Below are positions 1-11,541 of a DNA stretch of 64,000 bases, piece by piece (position 1 is the stretch's first letter; each line of letters starts with the position of its first letter). Under the pieces are notes generated by a model. That model did not search any database, was not told the DNA's origin, and saw nothing but the letters and a program-made list of their open reading frames with translations. Where the stretch lies: assembly GCF_025370935.1 (NCBI RefSeq), contig NC_133472.1, forward strand, positions 32,295,310 through 32,359,309. The letters are read 5' to 3'. Both the position numbers and the translations under genes were made by a program. The stretch comes from Choristoneura fumiferana. Taxonomy: Eukaryota; Arthropoda; Insecta; Lepidoptera; Tortricidae.

Positions 1-61
1 CGAATACTAAATTTTAAATATAAAGAGGCGCCAACTCTAGTTGCTTTACTTCATTATACTT

Positions 62-650
62 TTTTAGGGTCCCGTAGCCAAAATGTCAAAAACGGAACCC
101 TTATAGTTTCGCCATGTCTGTCTGTCTGTCTGTCTGTCCGTCCGCGGCTTTGCTCAGGTACTATCAATGCTAGAAAGCTTTAATTTTTGAACGAATATAT
201 TATGTAAACTATGCCGACCAAATGGTACAATAAAAAATTAAAAAAATAATTTTTAGAGTACCTCCCGTAGACGTAAAGTGGGGGTGATTTTTTTTTCTTA
301 TCCAACAAGTGTGGGCCAACCATTAGGGGGTTGCTAAAACGATTTTTCTATTCATTGATTTAATTGCAAATTATTCAACTTTAAAGTGCAAATTTTCATT
401 AAAATCGAGCAAAAATTTGAAAAAAAATCAGTATGGTTGTAAGTATATCAAACTTACAAGGAAAACTATAACGGTTAAGTTTTCTTAAGAATTATTAGTA
501 GTAAAGTAAAGTTAAATAGCAGCCTGAGGTATAAAATATACATATTACCTAAACTTGGAATATTCCGTACAAAAATATTACTTAATTTCTTCGTAATAGC
601 TACGGAACCCTATTTCGGGCGAGTTCGACACGCTCTTGGCCGGTTTTTTT
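62..650 (+). repeat. Lepidopteran interspersed repeat, GGTTCCG/(TCTG)n family, near full length
   Basis: Begins TTTTTAGGGTCCCGTAGCC, has CGGAACCCTTATAGTTTCGCC then a (TCTG)n run, and ends GGAACCCTATTTCGGGC...GGCCGGTTTTTTT. The same layout recurs at 28099-28725 and 47546-48250 in the same orientation. No ORF of note. Confidence 0.75.
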
Positions 651-770
651 ACTACTCAGTTATTGCTCTTTTCAAGTACCATAAATTTTATTTTGATTTA
701 ACCTGTGTTTCTCTCGCCGCTGTTTGATAGAATAAAAAAACAAAGATATTAATCACATCAAAATTTGATT
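651..770. other. Short AT-rich interval
   Basis: Nothing recognised other than proximity to the candidate poly(A) signal of the left-edge exon. Confidence 0.4.
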
Positions 771-776
771 TTTATT
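771..776 (-). terminator. Candidate poly(A) signal for the left-edge exon
   Basis: AATAAA on the minus strand, about 130 nt downstream of the stop of the possible exon at 907-1032. Its value depends on that exon being real. Confidence 0.3.
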
Positions 777-906
777 TAATGTTATTTAATAACAGAAACT
801 TAACATAGATTGATGAAACATGCCCTTCGATAAATGCTACTTCGTGTGAAAACAGGCAGATGTCTTGGCGGTTGCACTTTTAGAAGCATCACGTCTTTAC
901 GTGTGC

Positions 907-1032
907 TCAACCCATAGGCGAGACGAAAGCGTCTCCCTCGTAGTTGCCGTGTACAGGTTTGTAATACGAGTAGTCCTGCTTGACCACAATAGCGGGGCAC
1001 AACGTGCATTGCCGCTGCACGGTGCCAGAGTT
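907..1032 (-). CDS. Possible last coding exon of an unidentified minus-strand gene (partial)
   Basis: Reading minus from 1032 gives 41 codons and a TGA (907-909). The peptide carries CTLCPAIVVKQDYSYYKPV and ends GDAFVSPMG. Codons are rich in G or C at the third position, unlike the AT-rich surroundings, and a minus AATAAA lies at 771-776. The problem is the start: the obvious acceptor TTTTCAG (ending 1036) would put an in-frame TGA first. The true acceptor may be the CAG ending near 1018, or another frame may be used; the frame starting just after TTTTCAG is open to 800. I do not recognise the protein and found no upstream exons. Confidence 0.3.
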   Translation of the reverse strand, partial: NSGTVQRQCTLCPAIVVKQDYSYYKPVHGNYEGDAFVSPMG

Positions 1033-1270
1033 TCACTGAAAACAAAGGCGATTGTATTTGTGGTCTTGTTTGCTGTACCTTAGTGTATCGACGGCAGGGA
1101 ACGTGATGCTTTAAGGACGTGAGGGAGTACCAGTTCCAATTTTCCGATCCAATTTAAATATGTTAACTAATCATAACATAAAGTGAGAAGGCTTACTTAA
1201 TCGAGGTGCGAGAGCTATCACTCTGCTAACAAAAAAACTTGTTGCCTGTTAAATAACATATAATTAACTT

Positions 1271-1460
1271 ACTAGCTTTTGCCCGCGGCTTAGCTCGCGT
1301 GGAATTCGGTTATCGCGCGGTGTTCCGTGGGAACTGTGCATTTTTTTTTCGGGATAAAAAGTAGCCTATTTCACTCTCTGGCCCATAAACTATCTCTATG
1401 CCCAAAGTCACGTCGATCCGTCGCACCGTTTCGACGTTAAAGATGGACAAAAACATTATA
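1271..1460 (+). repeat. SINE-like lepidopteran repeat (CTAGCTTTTGCCCGCGGCTT family)
   Basis: Starts CTAGCTTTTGCCCGCGGCTT and includes 'AAAAAGTAGCC' and 'CCGTTTCGACGTTAAAGA', a layout shared with 27290-27445. Copies or fragments recur at 29325-30040, 30868-31260, 31690-32190, 33700-33860, 38081-38125, 49614-49825 and 50150-50270. Confidence 0.65.
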
Positions 1461-2670
1461 ATATTTGTTTGGATAACCGTGACTCAGGTAAGGTCACGAG
1501 CGTTAAAATTTGAGACCGATTTCGTCGAAAAATCCTTTAAATTGTCATACAAATTGAAATGACAGATATGCAATCTTAAGTGGGTCCCAAATTAACGCTC
1601 GTGACCATACAAGAGTGGTTAGGAGATTTCCCCAAAACCCTCTTTTCCTAGTAGCTAAATTTATAGTCGTACATTTTCGTATTCTTGATTAACACGAAAC
1701 GTATTTATTCCTAACATGATTTTCCCATTCGCAGATTTTCGTAAACGTTTTTTCCAATATGCTTTTTTACTGAAGCTTATTTTCACAATCGCGTTTTTCC
1801 TAATTTTCCCGCTCTCGCGGAACTCCTGTTTTTGCGTAGTTTTGGCCCATCGGGCCGATGCAAAATTATCATAACCTAAACCTATCTATGTTTCTGTATC
1901 GATTAAAATTCGGCCGTCGAATGTTAATCGATTAGTTTTCTGTAATGGCCATAAAAATAATTAGACCAAATTACAGCCATCAGTGGCATCTGAATGACAA
2001 CCAAGCTGTGTCTTAATAGCACCGACATAATAGCGCCGCGCTTTACATTGTTGAGCCAATAGCAGGGGCAATAAAGGCCTCTGAACTACCTCATGCCCCG
2101 GGCGTGCCAAGCCGCAGGGCCGCGTCCAGTGCCTAATAGCAGGAAAGACGCTATTTGTATTCTTAGTAAAGACAGTATCTGCACGGTATACGAGTAGCGT
2201 GTAATTTGTATACCAACTCTATCCGTTAACCTTAAGAATTATCTAAATGAAGTGAGTGAAGTTCCACAATACCATATTTATCCAAAGCGAAAGCCATGCC
2301 CGTGCCTGATCATTGCCGTTATGAGTGCATAGGTAAGCAAAATATAATATACGTATTATAACATGTTGACTTCCTTATCGACTCACTTTTCGCTACTTAT
2401 TTTATTCCATACCAGCTTATGCACCTTTTGTGCTAAGTTTATATTATTATGTAGGTACTCAAGCAATATATATCTACCAAAATTAAGTCACTAGCTCTAG
2501 GGGTTAGCCTGTACGGTCATTCATTATGAACCACCATGGAACCTTGTCATGGGAAAAGTCATGGTGAGCCATGGTGGCTCATGATAATTTAAGTACTAGA
2601 TTTTTTAGGTTGCCTAAAGCTGCCTGGCTAAAGGCGCGAAGTACTATTCTTATTTATTAGAGGTAAACAT
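1461..2670. other. Intergenic, no supported gene
   Basis: AT-rich with a moderately GC-rich patch at 2030-2145. Near-palindromic ATG-rich sequence at 2525-2585 could form a weak hairpin. No ORF or RNA gene is supported. Confidence 0.5.
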
Positions 2671-2951
2671 AACTTTTTAACAAAAAAATAAACAGCCGAA
2701 CAAACTGAAAAGCCAAAAATAATTAAGTTTTTTTTTATTTAACCTTAATCGAGATACCAGTTTGAAGTCGGTGCCTTACCACCTACCAGAAGGAGAGATA
2801 GAAACCCATCAGGTAGACGACCATAGGTCCACTCCTGCTAGCTAGTGCTGGCTGAGGCATCGACTTCAGACTGGTATCAAGATTAAGGTTAAATAAAAAA
2901 AGGTTTATTATTTTTGGCTTTTCAGTTTAATTTTTTGTTATGTAAAAAGTT
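2671..2951. repeat. Foldback (inverted-repeat) element, about 280 bp
   Basis: The left arm 2671-2770 (containing CTGAAAAGCCAAAAATAA and AACCTTAATC) is the imperfect reverse complement of the right arm 2861-2951. The spacer is 90 bp. Arms contain long A/T runs that differ in length between copies. Confidence 0.75.
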
Positions 2952-2989
2952 CTTTATTTTATAATTTTTCCCAACCATTAGGGTAGGAT

Positions 2990-3165
2990 TTTTGTCCAAT
3001 ATACATGGAACCAATTTTGGGGTATACCTAACCTTTCCAATAAAAAAATAATTTTGAAAATCGGACTACTCTATTAAAAGTTATGCGTGGTCATACATAA
3101 AAAAATATATAGGTACGCGTCGACTTGAGAACTTCCTCCGTTTTTTTCGTCGGTTAAAAATACGT
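2990..3165 (-). repeat. Minus-oriented interspersed repeat end
   Basis: Ends 'TTTTTTTCGTCGGTTAAAAAT', the reverse of the TTTTTAACCGACTTC start seen on the plus strand at 35634 and, diverged, at 15640. Confidence 0.4.
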
Positions 3166-3534
3166 TTGAGTTTTAAAATTTTCGTGTTGACTGAGAGAAC
3201 AGGTGGGTTTGGGAGGGGACTCACCTATTCACAGAGTTTTACTTCACCCATTTGCTGGGACGCCGCCAGAGAAGCATGTATTCTCCTGATAGGGCCTGCG
3301 GGGTGCTTACGTCGGTCTTTTGTTGTTAACCTTTGTTTTTTCTGTGATCTACCCTCGCACATTTTCTACACAATGAATAAAACTATTGGATCGGTAGAGA
3401 TTTTTTTAATGCAGGTACTTATACGCATTTTCTTAACTAAGGGCTACCTATCCCTTACCCTCTGATGGAAAGGTGGATCGGCGATCTTTTATGGACCTTT
3501 GGTGTTGATGTGGCTGTGGATACCATAAAAGTCA

Positions 3535-3645
3535 AAATATCTTTATTCAATTTAGGCTACAACAAGCACTTATGAATGTCAAAAAAACTACCACCGGTTC
3601 GGAAAAACCTCTGCTGAGAAGAATCCGGCAAGAAACTCAAATCTC
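3535..3645 (-). repeat. LINE 3' end fragment
   Basis: Contains ATATCTTTATTCAATTTAGG, AACAAGCACTTATGAATGTC and GAGAAGAATCCGGCAAGAAA. An almost identical segment lies at 61315-61440 in the same orientation. The minus-strand AATAAA followed by TTTTGACTTT-type sequence in the second copy suggests a LINE 3' end. Confidence 0.55.
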
Positions 3646-3811
3646 CACTCACCCATCCTCATCTCACTCCATCTTTTGGGTTTGATGTTTTTTAGCATAT
3701 TGTGCTTTACCTACTTGTCTCCTAGCGCTACCCTCTTTTCGTTTCCACTTCCATAGGCATTTGTCGGCTAAATATTGTCTGTCAGACAGACCTGTTATAA
3801 CTGCAGCAGTC

Positions 3812-3930
3812 ACCAGCACCAATATCTGACACAACAGAGCCTGCATAAATTAAATATCTGGTACGACTCTATTTCTAGGGCCGGTAGGACGTATCAGATA
3901 TTTTTGCGCGCTCCGCTGTGGCAGATATGA
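3812..3930 (-). mobile_element. Small non-autonomous element (MITE-like), copy 1
   Basis: Carries CACCAGCACCAATATCTGA, GACTCTATTTC, GGGCCGGTAGGACGT and CAGATATTTTTG. An inverted copy lies at 7108-7235, and the hairpin at 6347-6468 shares the core AGATATTTTTGATC/GACTCTATT. Confidence 0.6.
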
Positions 3931-5490
3931 TTGCAGGTGACTGTATGTAAAATATCAACGGGCTGTATAGTTTCGCTGTCAATGGACGGCGGCCGTAGCG
4001 GCGGGTCGGGCGTCGCGTGTCGTCGTGCGCGAGGTGTCAACTTCTAATTCCCGACACGCACTGACCCAATGGAAGTCGCGCGATTGTCCAGCTACAGGTA
4101 CACCCGCCTAAAATTAAATTTACCTCGTGTTATATAGAATGCGTAAAAAGAACTCTCAATTTAATTTAAAGTCGGGGCAAGCCAATATTTTAGTTTAATT
4201 TAACTTTGTTAGTATCACTCGGTGACTCGGTGCGATAGCGACGGTAAAGTAACGTCGTTTGTTGAACAAAAGCACCTATATAACTGAACATTTTATATCT
4301 CAAACATTATTCTTACCCCCTAAAGCCCATTGTACAAATGTTTGAACATATGTCAAAGTAAATATCAAGTTTTCTTGATGGATATTATGTTTTAAATTCT
4401 GATGTAAAAAAAATACGTGAAAAATAATCAATGGCTGATCAAACAAATTAAACAAAAGAATTGACACATTGAAATAAAACGCTACACCTAAGTTTTAATT
4501 TCTTAAAATAACTAATTTAAAGCTATTTTTTTACTTTTTGTTATGAAAATTATAAAATGCATAAAGCTTTAAGCTCATAAAGGACTTCAACATTTTCTAC
4601 TTTGTACAATTTATGGCACCCAATTTCTCGTTGTTATTTGAAAAGAAAGGTGAACAGTTGTATAATTGATTTCTATTGGACACGCGACGATAGCGGCATA
4701 TATTTACGCGTTCCGGAAAAAACACGACAAAACCTTGGATATAAATTATTTAGGTAAGTGCACCATCTTTGTGCCATGTCTATTCAACGTTAATCCACGG
4801 CGTTTAGTTCTTTTAGGCGAGAAAGCTCTTGTTTATTTCACTTAAGATATCGAAACGTGTTGTGCAAAAGATAAGATCGCTTTTTAAAACATCATTAGGC
4901 ACGTTAGACGTTAGCAACGAACGTCACTATTCCTAGAATTGCAGCTTTCTCACGAAAAAATCTTATCATTCAATGAGCTTTTCCAATATAGAAATTAGAA
5001 ACAAAAACAGTGCGCGAAATAATCGTAATGCCTTTGGGATCATTATGATATCGATTGGGCTCAATACTCGATCAAAGAATGCCGTCTACATCACTTTTAC
5101 GACTTATGAAGGACCCAAAGTGATTTCGTATCACCGTTAATAAACTATTATAAATTAGGCATTTACAAAACTATGACAATAAACAAAAAACAATTACTTT
5201 ACTTTTGATCGCGGGTGAGCAAAGTAGATAATTCAAATTTTGTTCATTGATATGAACCTCCGCAAAGTAACGCCTGATTCAATAAAAAACAAAATACTTA
5301 ATTGAAAATATTTGATCCGATGAAATGTACAATAAGGAAGGTTTTCTTATGATGTATTAAAAAAAAAATCAAATAAGTACCTAATTGTCTCATAAAAATC
5401 TTCTTAAACATCTCCAGCGTCGGAAGAACAGCTACTGCAACTGCAAGAGCGTGTAGTACTCGTCCGTGTAAACAGAGCCGATATTTTATT
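3931..5490. other. Intergenic, no supported gene
   Basis: A GC-rich patch at 3985-4085, of unknown meaning, is followed by AT-rich DNA. A repeat end ('CATTGATATGAACCTCCGCAA' near 5247) is shared with 33645-33695. Confidence 0.5.
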
Positions 5491-5545
5491 ATAATAAATA
5501 AATAAATATCACGGGACAATTCACACCAATTACAATAATAATATG
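5490..5545 (+). repeat. Fragment of an ATAAATAAATATCACGGGAC repeat
   Basis: Shares ATAAATAAATATCA-GGGACA-TTCA-ACCAATT with the longer copy at 15288-15385. Confidence 0.5.
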
Positions 5546-5572
5546 TTATGTAATAATAAAATGTATACTGCT

Positions 5573-5713
5573 GGGGCTGTTTCACCATCCATTGATTAAT
5601 GTTAACTGGCGGTTAGGTGTAATGCCGTCTCTATTTGTTTTGTTTGAATAGACGGAGACGGCATCATATTTAACCGTCGGTTAACGCTAATCAATGGATG
5701 GTGAAACAGCCCC
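5573..5713. mobile_element. 141-bp MITE with GGGGCTGTTTCACC termini
   Basis: Terminal inverted repeats GGGGCTGTTTCACCATCCAT extend inwards so that almost the whole element is one hairpin; the loop centres on TTTGTTTTGTTTGAATAGAC. No clear target duplication was found. Confidence 0.85.
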
Positions 5714-6346
5714 TTATTGAATATTGTACGCATACACACAATTCGATTGGTTGACACTACACGCAGCGCCCTGCAGGCAGTACTGTAAGAAGAGCAATCA
5801 ATTTATCATGTATTCATCCCAGCTTTAAGACTTAACTTTAAGGCCGTTCATTAAATATGACTGAATATTAATGGCTTTATTATGAACTACTCACTCTACC
5901 GACGATCCTACCTAAGCTGGATCGCTCGGCGTATTTAATATTTATTTTTTAACATACGGTGTAGAGCAGTGCCATATATTATAATTAGCAGCTATAAACA
6001 TGTTCTGAATATTTTTATTACCTGACTATCAAAGTATTGTTTTTTAATTTTTCATGCTATAAGTTATTTTTATCCCCATAAATCCGATAAACGCGGGAGA
6101 AATGACTCATTTAGGATTTAATACATACTTTGGAACAGACTGTTACGTAGAAAAATAGAAAAACAATACAATACAATGACTCTTTATTATAAACCAGTAA
6201 TTAAAACATTACTGAGAAGAAACCTTATTTACTCGGAATTGTGGCATTTATCCAGGGAGTAGGGCCGTTATACATAAGTTTACGTATAAATATATGTAAG
6301 TAGGTAGAAGAATTTTTAAAATAATTAGCACATAGTACCTACTTTT
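5714..6346. other. Intergenic, no supported gene
   Basis: AT-rich; nothing recognised beyond a possible weak LINE-tail-like stretch near 6160-6230. Confidence 0.4.
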
Positions 6347-6468
6347 GAGTTCATGAGCTTGTGAGCAAACATTTGATCAAAAATATCTGAACACGACTCT
6401 ATTGTTAACGGCGTAGAAGCGTCTTCAGATATTTTTGATCATAGTTTTGCTCACAAGTTTATGAACTC
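6347..6468. mobile_element. 122-bp hairpin MITE
   Basis: GAGTTCATGAGCTTGTGAGC at the left end is matched by the inverted GCTCACAAGTTTATGAACTC at the right. TGATCAAAAATATCTGA and TCAGATATTTTTGATCA are internal inverted repeats. Related in its core to the elements at 3812 and 7108. Confidence 0.8.
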
Positions 6469-7107
6469 GACTGTACCTAGGTGAATAAGTTTTACTCGCG
6501 CGGTGTTTTTAAAATCGGATGTACGCGACGTCCAGATATATGAGGCCTGACTGACCAATATTTATCGTCCGTACCTAAAACCCACAAACACATTTTAACG
6601 TTTTAGAAATAACAAACATTGCTTACAAGCACGAGTACAAATATTTTGTTTTTAATATTTTAATAGTATATGGTTAAAATTCATAGCAAGTAATTAGTCA
6701 AAGGTGGAATTGCGGACTACCCACAATAATCTTTAACAGGACTCGCATCAGAGCGTGTTGCTTAAAATATTCCTATCACATAAACGTAGCGACCTTTTAC
6801 CAAATTATACCTTAAATATGGCTGCAGAGGTCGATATTCTGACGCGACCGTAGTAGGTAGATAATTTCCAGTGAATGGTTAGAAAAACACGTCGCAGAGC
6901 ATCAATGTGCACTCTCCTAAGCTGCCAAGTTCAGTTCCAAGGCGCTATTGTAACAAAGATATCGTGACATCAAGGACAAAGCCAGTGACGAGCAGAATGT
7001 ACGAGTATGAAAAGAGACCTGCTATTCGTGCTCTTCATTAATGATATATCTATCGTAACCACGCGGATTCGCTCGCGTAGGAGTTTAAAGGCTGGCTGGC
7101 TGCTTTA
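6469..7107. other. Intergenic, no supported gene
   Basis: Nothing recognised. Confidence 0.4.
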
Positions 7108-7235
7108 ATATCTGCCGCAGTGGATCGAGCAAAAATATCTAACACGTCCTACCGGCCCTATGGAAATAGAGTCGTATCTGATATTTATGCACGCTTCGTA
7201 GAATCAGATTTTGGTGCTGGTGCCTGTACCAAGGT
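7108..7235 (+). mobile_element. Small non-autonomous element, inverted copy of 3812-3930
   Basis: TAATATCTGCCGCAGTGGAT through GGTGCTGGTGCC corresponds, reversed, to the copy at 3812-3930, including GTCCTACCGGCCC and AATAGAGTCGTA. The short ORF reading through it is not a gene. Confidence 0.65.
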
Positions 7236-10200
7236 GGAAATTCGGAAGATCTATCTATCTATCATTGCAAATCTACGGCCCTCTAAGAATTGTATGTCAA
7301 ATTTCAAATAGGCACATAATGTATCTGCATAAACCCTTTATTGTGCATAAATAAAGAAAGAAACACAATTTATAACAAACCTATCCCTAAAACCAACAAC
7401 AACAAGGATAACTTATCCTTATCAAGTCTTTAGCTCCAGTGGTGTATGCTATGAGTTATATTTATGTGAGTGAGTGAAGGTTAGATACAATAAGTTACTT
7501 ACCTATACATGTTTGTTTATTGTATTTACTATTAATTAATTATTAACTGTTGCTACGACCATAACTTAATTACGACGCTAAAGCAGATTCTACGAGCAAC
7601 GTAAAATTATTGTGACAGTTACATTCGAATTGAAATTAGTAAATAACCCTCCTTCGGGCTGTCGAGTAACAAGGTTTTGTGGGTAAACTGATAACTCGGT
7701 TCTGTAAGAATTGATCCACAGTCTGCGCATTCTGCCGCCGCACATGTTTGATGTTTCCATAGGCATTTTTGTGTAAGTAGGTAGGTAGGTTTGAGCGCGG
7801 TCTATTGTCACAATTTTTGATAACAAAGACAAGGCCTTCGCCTAGCTGTGTCACGCGACATTGATTTCCATGCCGCGTGGCACTGGGACGCCATGACGCC
7901 ATCATGTCTGCCGCACCTAATAGATAAAGAATTTCTTTTATTCTGTACTATTTAACATCAGCAGGTAATCAAGATTTGACTATCAGAATGTAGCTCGAAT
8001 TCCTTTACATTTAGATTAACGTTAATAGAATATATTTCAAGCTTTTTCGGCTTTACGTCCACTTAGTTGATTGAAATTACATTCAGTAATAGGTCCCTGC
8101 AGTTGTTATGAAATAAGTAATGTCGTCTATAAACATAGGCAGTTATGCGCCATAGACGTTACCCGGCCCGATACAGCCTCCATGGCACAAAGTTTATGAT
8201 GGCTTCCCTAAGGCCGTGTCTACGCTGAGAAGGAGTGACGGATTGTAAATTTCTATTCAATTCCGTCGAGAACTCAAAGTGACAGAAATTATAATGCCTT
8301 CCACTTACTCCAATACATGCGACGTATTGGTAACACCTTACGTACATTGGACATTTTCTCACGTTGACGACTCAGTCCCGGAATGGTGCATGACTCAGCG
8401 TACAAGTATATCCTTATAAATTTAAAGAATTTATAAAACTTCACATTGCAGTATTATCTGCCATCTCGCTTTTCCAGTAAACCATAGAGGCATTTAATAC
8501 GTGCGCAATCAAACTTGTACCGTCTTGTCAAAAAGAAAATACTTTTCCTGGAGAGGGCTGGAACTGCTTACAAAGCGGCAGCGTGAAGAACCTCCACAGA
8601 CGCGGCCTTTTCGCTATTCAACATGAAAGTTTACTAGTCGCTATTTTTACGACCGCACTTCCTTCGTGAAAAGGTAAACAAAATTAAAGTAAGGGTTTAA
8701 CCATAATATTTTACTTAACAATGCGGTTATGCTCAACTTTTCTTGACGTTAAGTTTTCCCTGAAAAAAAAAAACTTACTTAGTACAGCGATATGTTCTTT
8801 TATTTGTTCATATAATTATCAGCAGCAGTACTGTCTTTCCCACAAGGGCACACGGGGACTCGGAGAGAACTCAGAGCCTTCAAACTCATGGATGCTCCCA
8901 AAATCTGATATTTTGGCTGACACACAAAAATAATTAGTTTTTTGTTGTCAATGATCTTCCGGTGCCCGTATTCGTTGATGCTCCCCGGCATGCTCTAAGA
9001 TAGCTTTGACTATCGCGGTCTTCAAACGAGCAAAACTAGTGAAAACAACTAGGTAAGTTCTTATAAAACTGAAAACTGCAAATCTTGGCGTGCAAATGGA
9101 CAGTCAATCACCAAAACCGCAAACATTGGCCAACCTGAGGGTAACGTAGAGTGATATGGAAAAACATGGTGCTCACTGCAATATGTAATTTCGTCCTATA
9201 ATATTTATCTACCGATGTTGCTTCAATACAAAGAGTATTCATGCACCTCGTCATAAAAAAAGAGATATTTTACCTGTGATTTAAGGCATCGATTCTTAAC
9301 AAAGAAATACAAAGAGCAGATAAAATATGAGACTTGGCGCCTGTTTTATGTAGTGACATTTTTTGCCCGCAAGTTCTACATAATATGAAAGTTTTCATTG
9401 TAATATGTTACGAAGATTTCATAATATTTCTGACCCAAATGTCTGAAGTTATCGGACTACGCAATCCCCAATTTAGCAGGTCGATTTTAGGGGCAGCTAG
9501 TAGCCATAAGGTGTTTATCACACTCACACTACATTTTGCTACATTTTCACTTTACACACAGGTATTTATGATCGAAATCCAATCCTCTTGATTATATTTT
9601 GACAAAACTAACAGATGAAGATAATAAAAGGGAAGGAAAATCGTAGAAGATCTGAAACACTTTTAGTCAAAATACGAGTATTATGAGTCTATTCCAGGGT
9701 AGGCGGTGCCAGTGCTGTCTACCATGCTGGGCTGGGAGACTGGCGGCGCGAAACTGCGACGTGAGCTAGCGCTGCCTAGCCTACCTACCCTGGAAACTGG
9801 AATTGACTCAATGCACGCCACTGGCTATTTATTCTGTTTCTTAGGGATCTTAGGGTGAGTATCGCATACATACAAAACCTACAGATAAATAACGCAAATC
9901 CTCCGTTTTTACATCTCCTAGTTAGTATTACCTGGCGCGTCCCTCAGGCTAGAAGTTCGCGACTGCGTGCGACGGTAACGTCACCGTACAGTTAGTGCAT
10001 CATCGCGCCCCGCGAACGCCGCGTTTTGCTCAATGAGACGAAGCCTAAACTTACGCGTGCGAGCAGGACACAACACCGTCCGCAGCAGGTGCGCGTAATA
10101 TGCGGCGACCTTCTACCTCCAATATCTTTCATAACCCCCACAATAGCGGCTGCTAATTGCAGTTCATAGAATCAGTTTGAAAAGCCACTCCCTGTGTAAT

Positions 10201-10529
10201 TAGTAGGGTCATAGGTCATTAAGATGGTTAAACCGAACGCTCGCCGCGCTCACGCGTCTGCGCGACCTTCAGTGATTTCGTTGGGATTTCGTAACTTGAT
10301 TTCTAGATTAATTATACGTTTTTCACGGACACAAAACATAGAATTCAGTTATTAGGCTAAGTGCCTAGGTCTTATATGTTTGATATTTTATGTTGTTCCA
10401 GCTTTCAGCCCGTTATGTCATGTTAAGTTAATAGGAGTTATGCAATATTTTTTTTGTACTTACCGTTATTGTTAGACAAACCAAGATGTGTATAAAATAT
10501 TTTTTTAAACTAAGATTTGGACGTTTTAT
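7236..10529. other. Intergenic, no supported gene
   Basis: Mostly unique-looking AT-rich DNA. A repeat remnant 'CCCTCCTTCGGGCTGTCGAG' lies near 7649. A small palindrome occurs at 9685-9795 (CCAGGGTAGGC ... CTACCTACCCTGG). A CpG-rich patch at about 9930-10110 could be a distant promoter or exon but has no convincing frame. Confidence 0.45.
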
Positions 10530-10837
10530 TACAAGCTTTTATTTAACTTGCACTGTTCGTTTATTTGTTTATTTATTTGGGTCAAATCTTGCAAATTAAA
10601 TTTGACCTAAGTACTTCCAACAGTCCGATCGACTTGAAATTTGGTAAACTTATGTAAATCTGGTGACAATACAATAATCTGATAGTGACATCCTGGTAGT
10701 CTAGCCAGGATCGTCTCCACAGGAAGAAACTCTTCAACGGATAATGGCATCGACTTGAAATTTGGTATTCAAATGTAGTTTGGGTGACAATACAAGTACA
10801 GTTAACAAAAAGTACAGTCAGCAAATAAAAGCTTGTA
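10530..10837. mobile_element. 308-bp MITE, TACAAGCTTTTATTT termini, copy 1
   Basis: Ends TACAAGCTTTTATTT and AAATAAAAGCTTGTA form terminal inverted repeats, flanked by the 5-bp direct repeat TTTAT (10525-10529 and 10838-10842). Internally ATCGACTTGAAATTTGG appears twice in direct orientation. A second copy lies at 25331-25649. Confidence 0.8.
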
Positions 10838-10913
10838 TTTATTAAAAAAAAAATACCAAAAACTTATTTAAATAATAAATAAATAAAATAAAAGAATATT
10901 TATTCACAAAGCT

Positions 10914-11481
10914 AAAAACCCCCGACTTAAAAAACGCCAACAAAATAAAAATAAAAGCGCCCGAAAAAACGCTGCTTGAAAAGACAATTAAAAAGTAAAA
11001 AATAATTATGCGCTACCTAGCTGTTGCCGCGACTTCATCTGCGAAGAATTCGTTTATCTCTATCCCGCGGGGACTATGCTGATTTCCCGCAAAATTAGCC
11101 TAAGTTAATTTAGTATAAAGTATCTAGTAATATTTTTTTATCTAAGCGTCGTCGGTGTCGGGGGACCGCTAAGGTTAACATGAAACTAAATTATGTTGTA
11201 TTTTTTAAAGTATTAACCTTAGCGGTCCCCCGACACCGACAACGCTTAGATAAAAAAATATTACTAGATACTTTATACTAAATTAACTTAGGCTAATTTT
11301 GCGGGAAATCAGCATAGTCCCCGCGGGATAGAGATAAACGAATTCTTCGCAGATGAAGTCGCGGGCAACAGCTAGGTAGCGCATAATTATTTTTTACTTT
11401 TTAATTGTCTTTTCAAGCAGCGTTTTTTTCGGGCGTTTTTATTTTTATTTTTGCTGGCGTTTTTTAAGTCGGGGTTTTTTT
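10914..11481. repeat. 568-bp foldback element with about 265-bp arms
   Basis: Left arm 10914-11178 and right arm 11213-11481 are reverse complements with few differences; the 34-bp spacer is 11179-11212. Arm ends carry AACCCCGACTTAAAAAACG. Each arm includes CTAGCTGTTGCC(C)GCGACTTC, a piece of the SINE-like family, so the structure may be two head-to-head copies. A transcript would form a very long hairpin. Confidence 0.9.
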
Positions 11482-11541
11482 AAATTTTAAATTTAAGTTT
11501 TTATTTCATGTTTTTTAAACTTTGATATATATATTTTTAAA

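Noticed and set aside
2095..2145. Possible 47-bp minus exon between CTATTAG and GTAGTT
   Set aside because: It does not join in a consistent frame with the candidate exon at 907-1032; too short to support alone.
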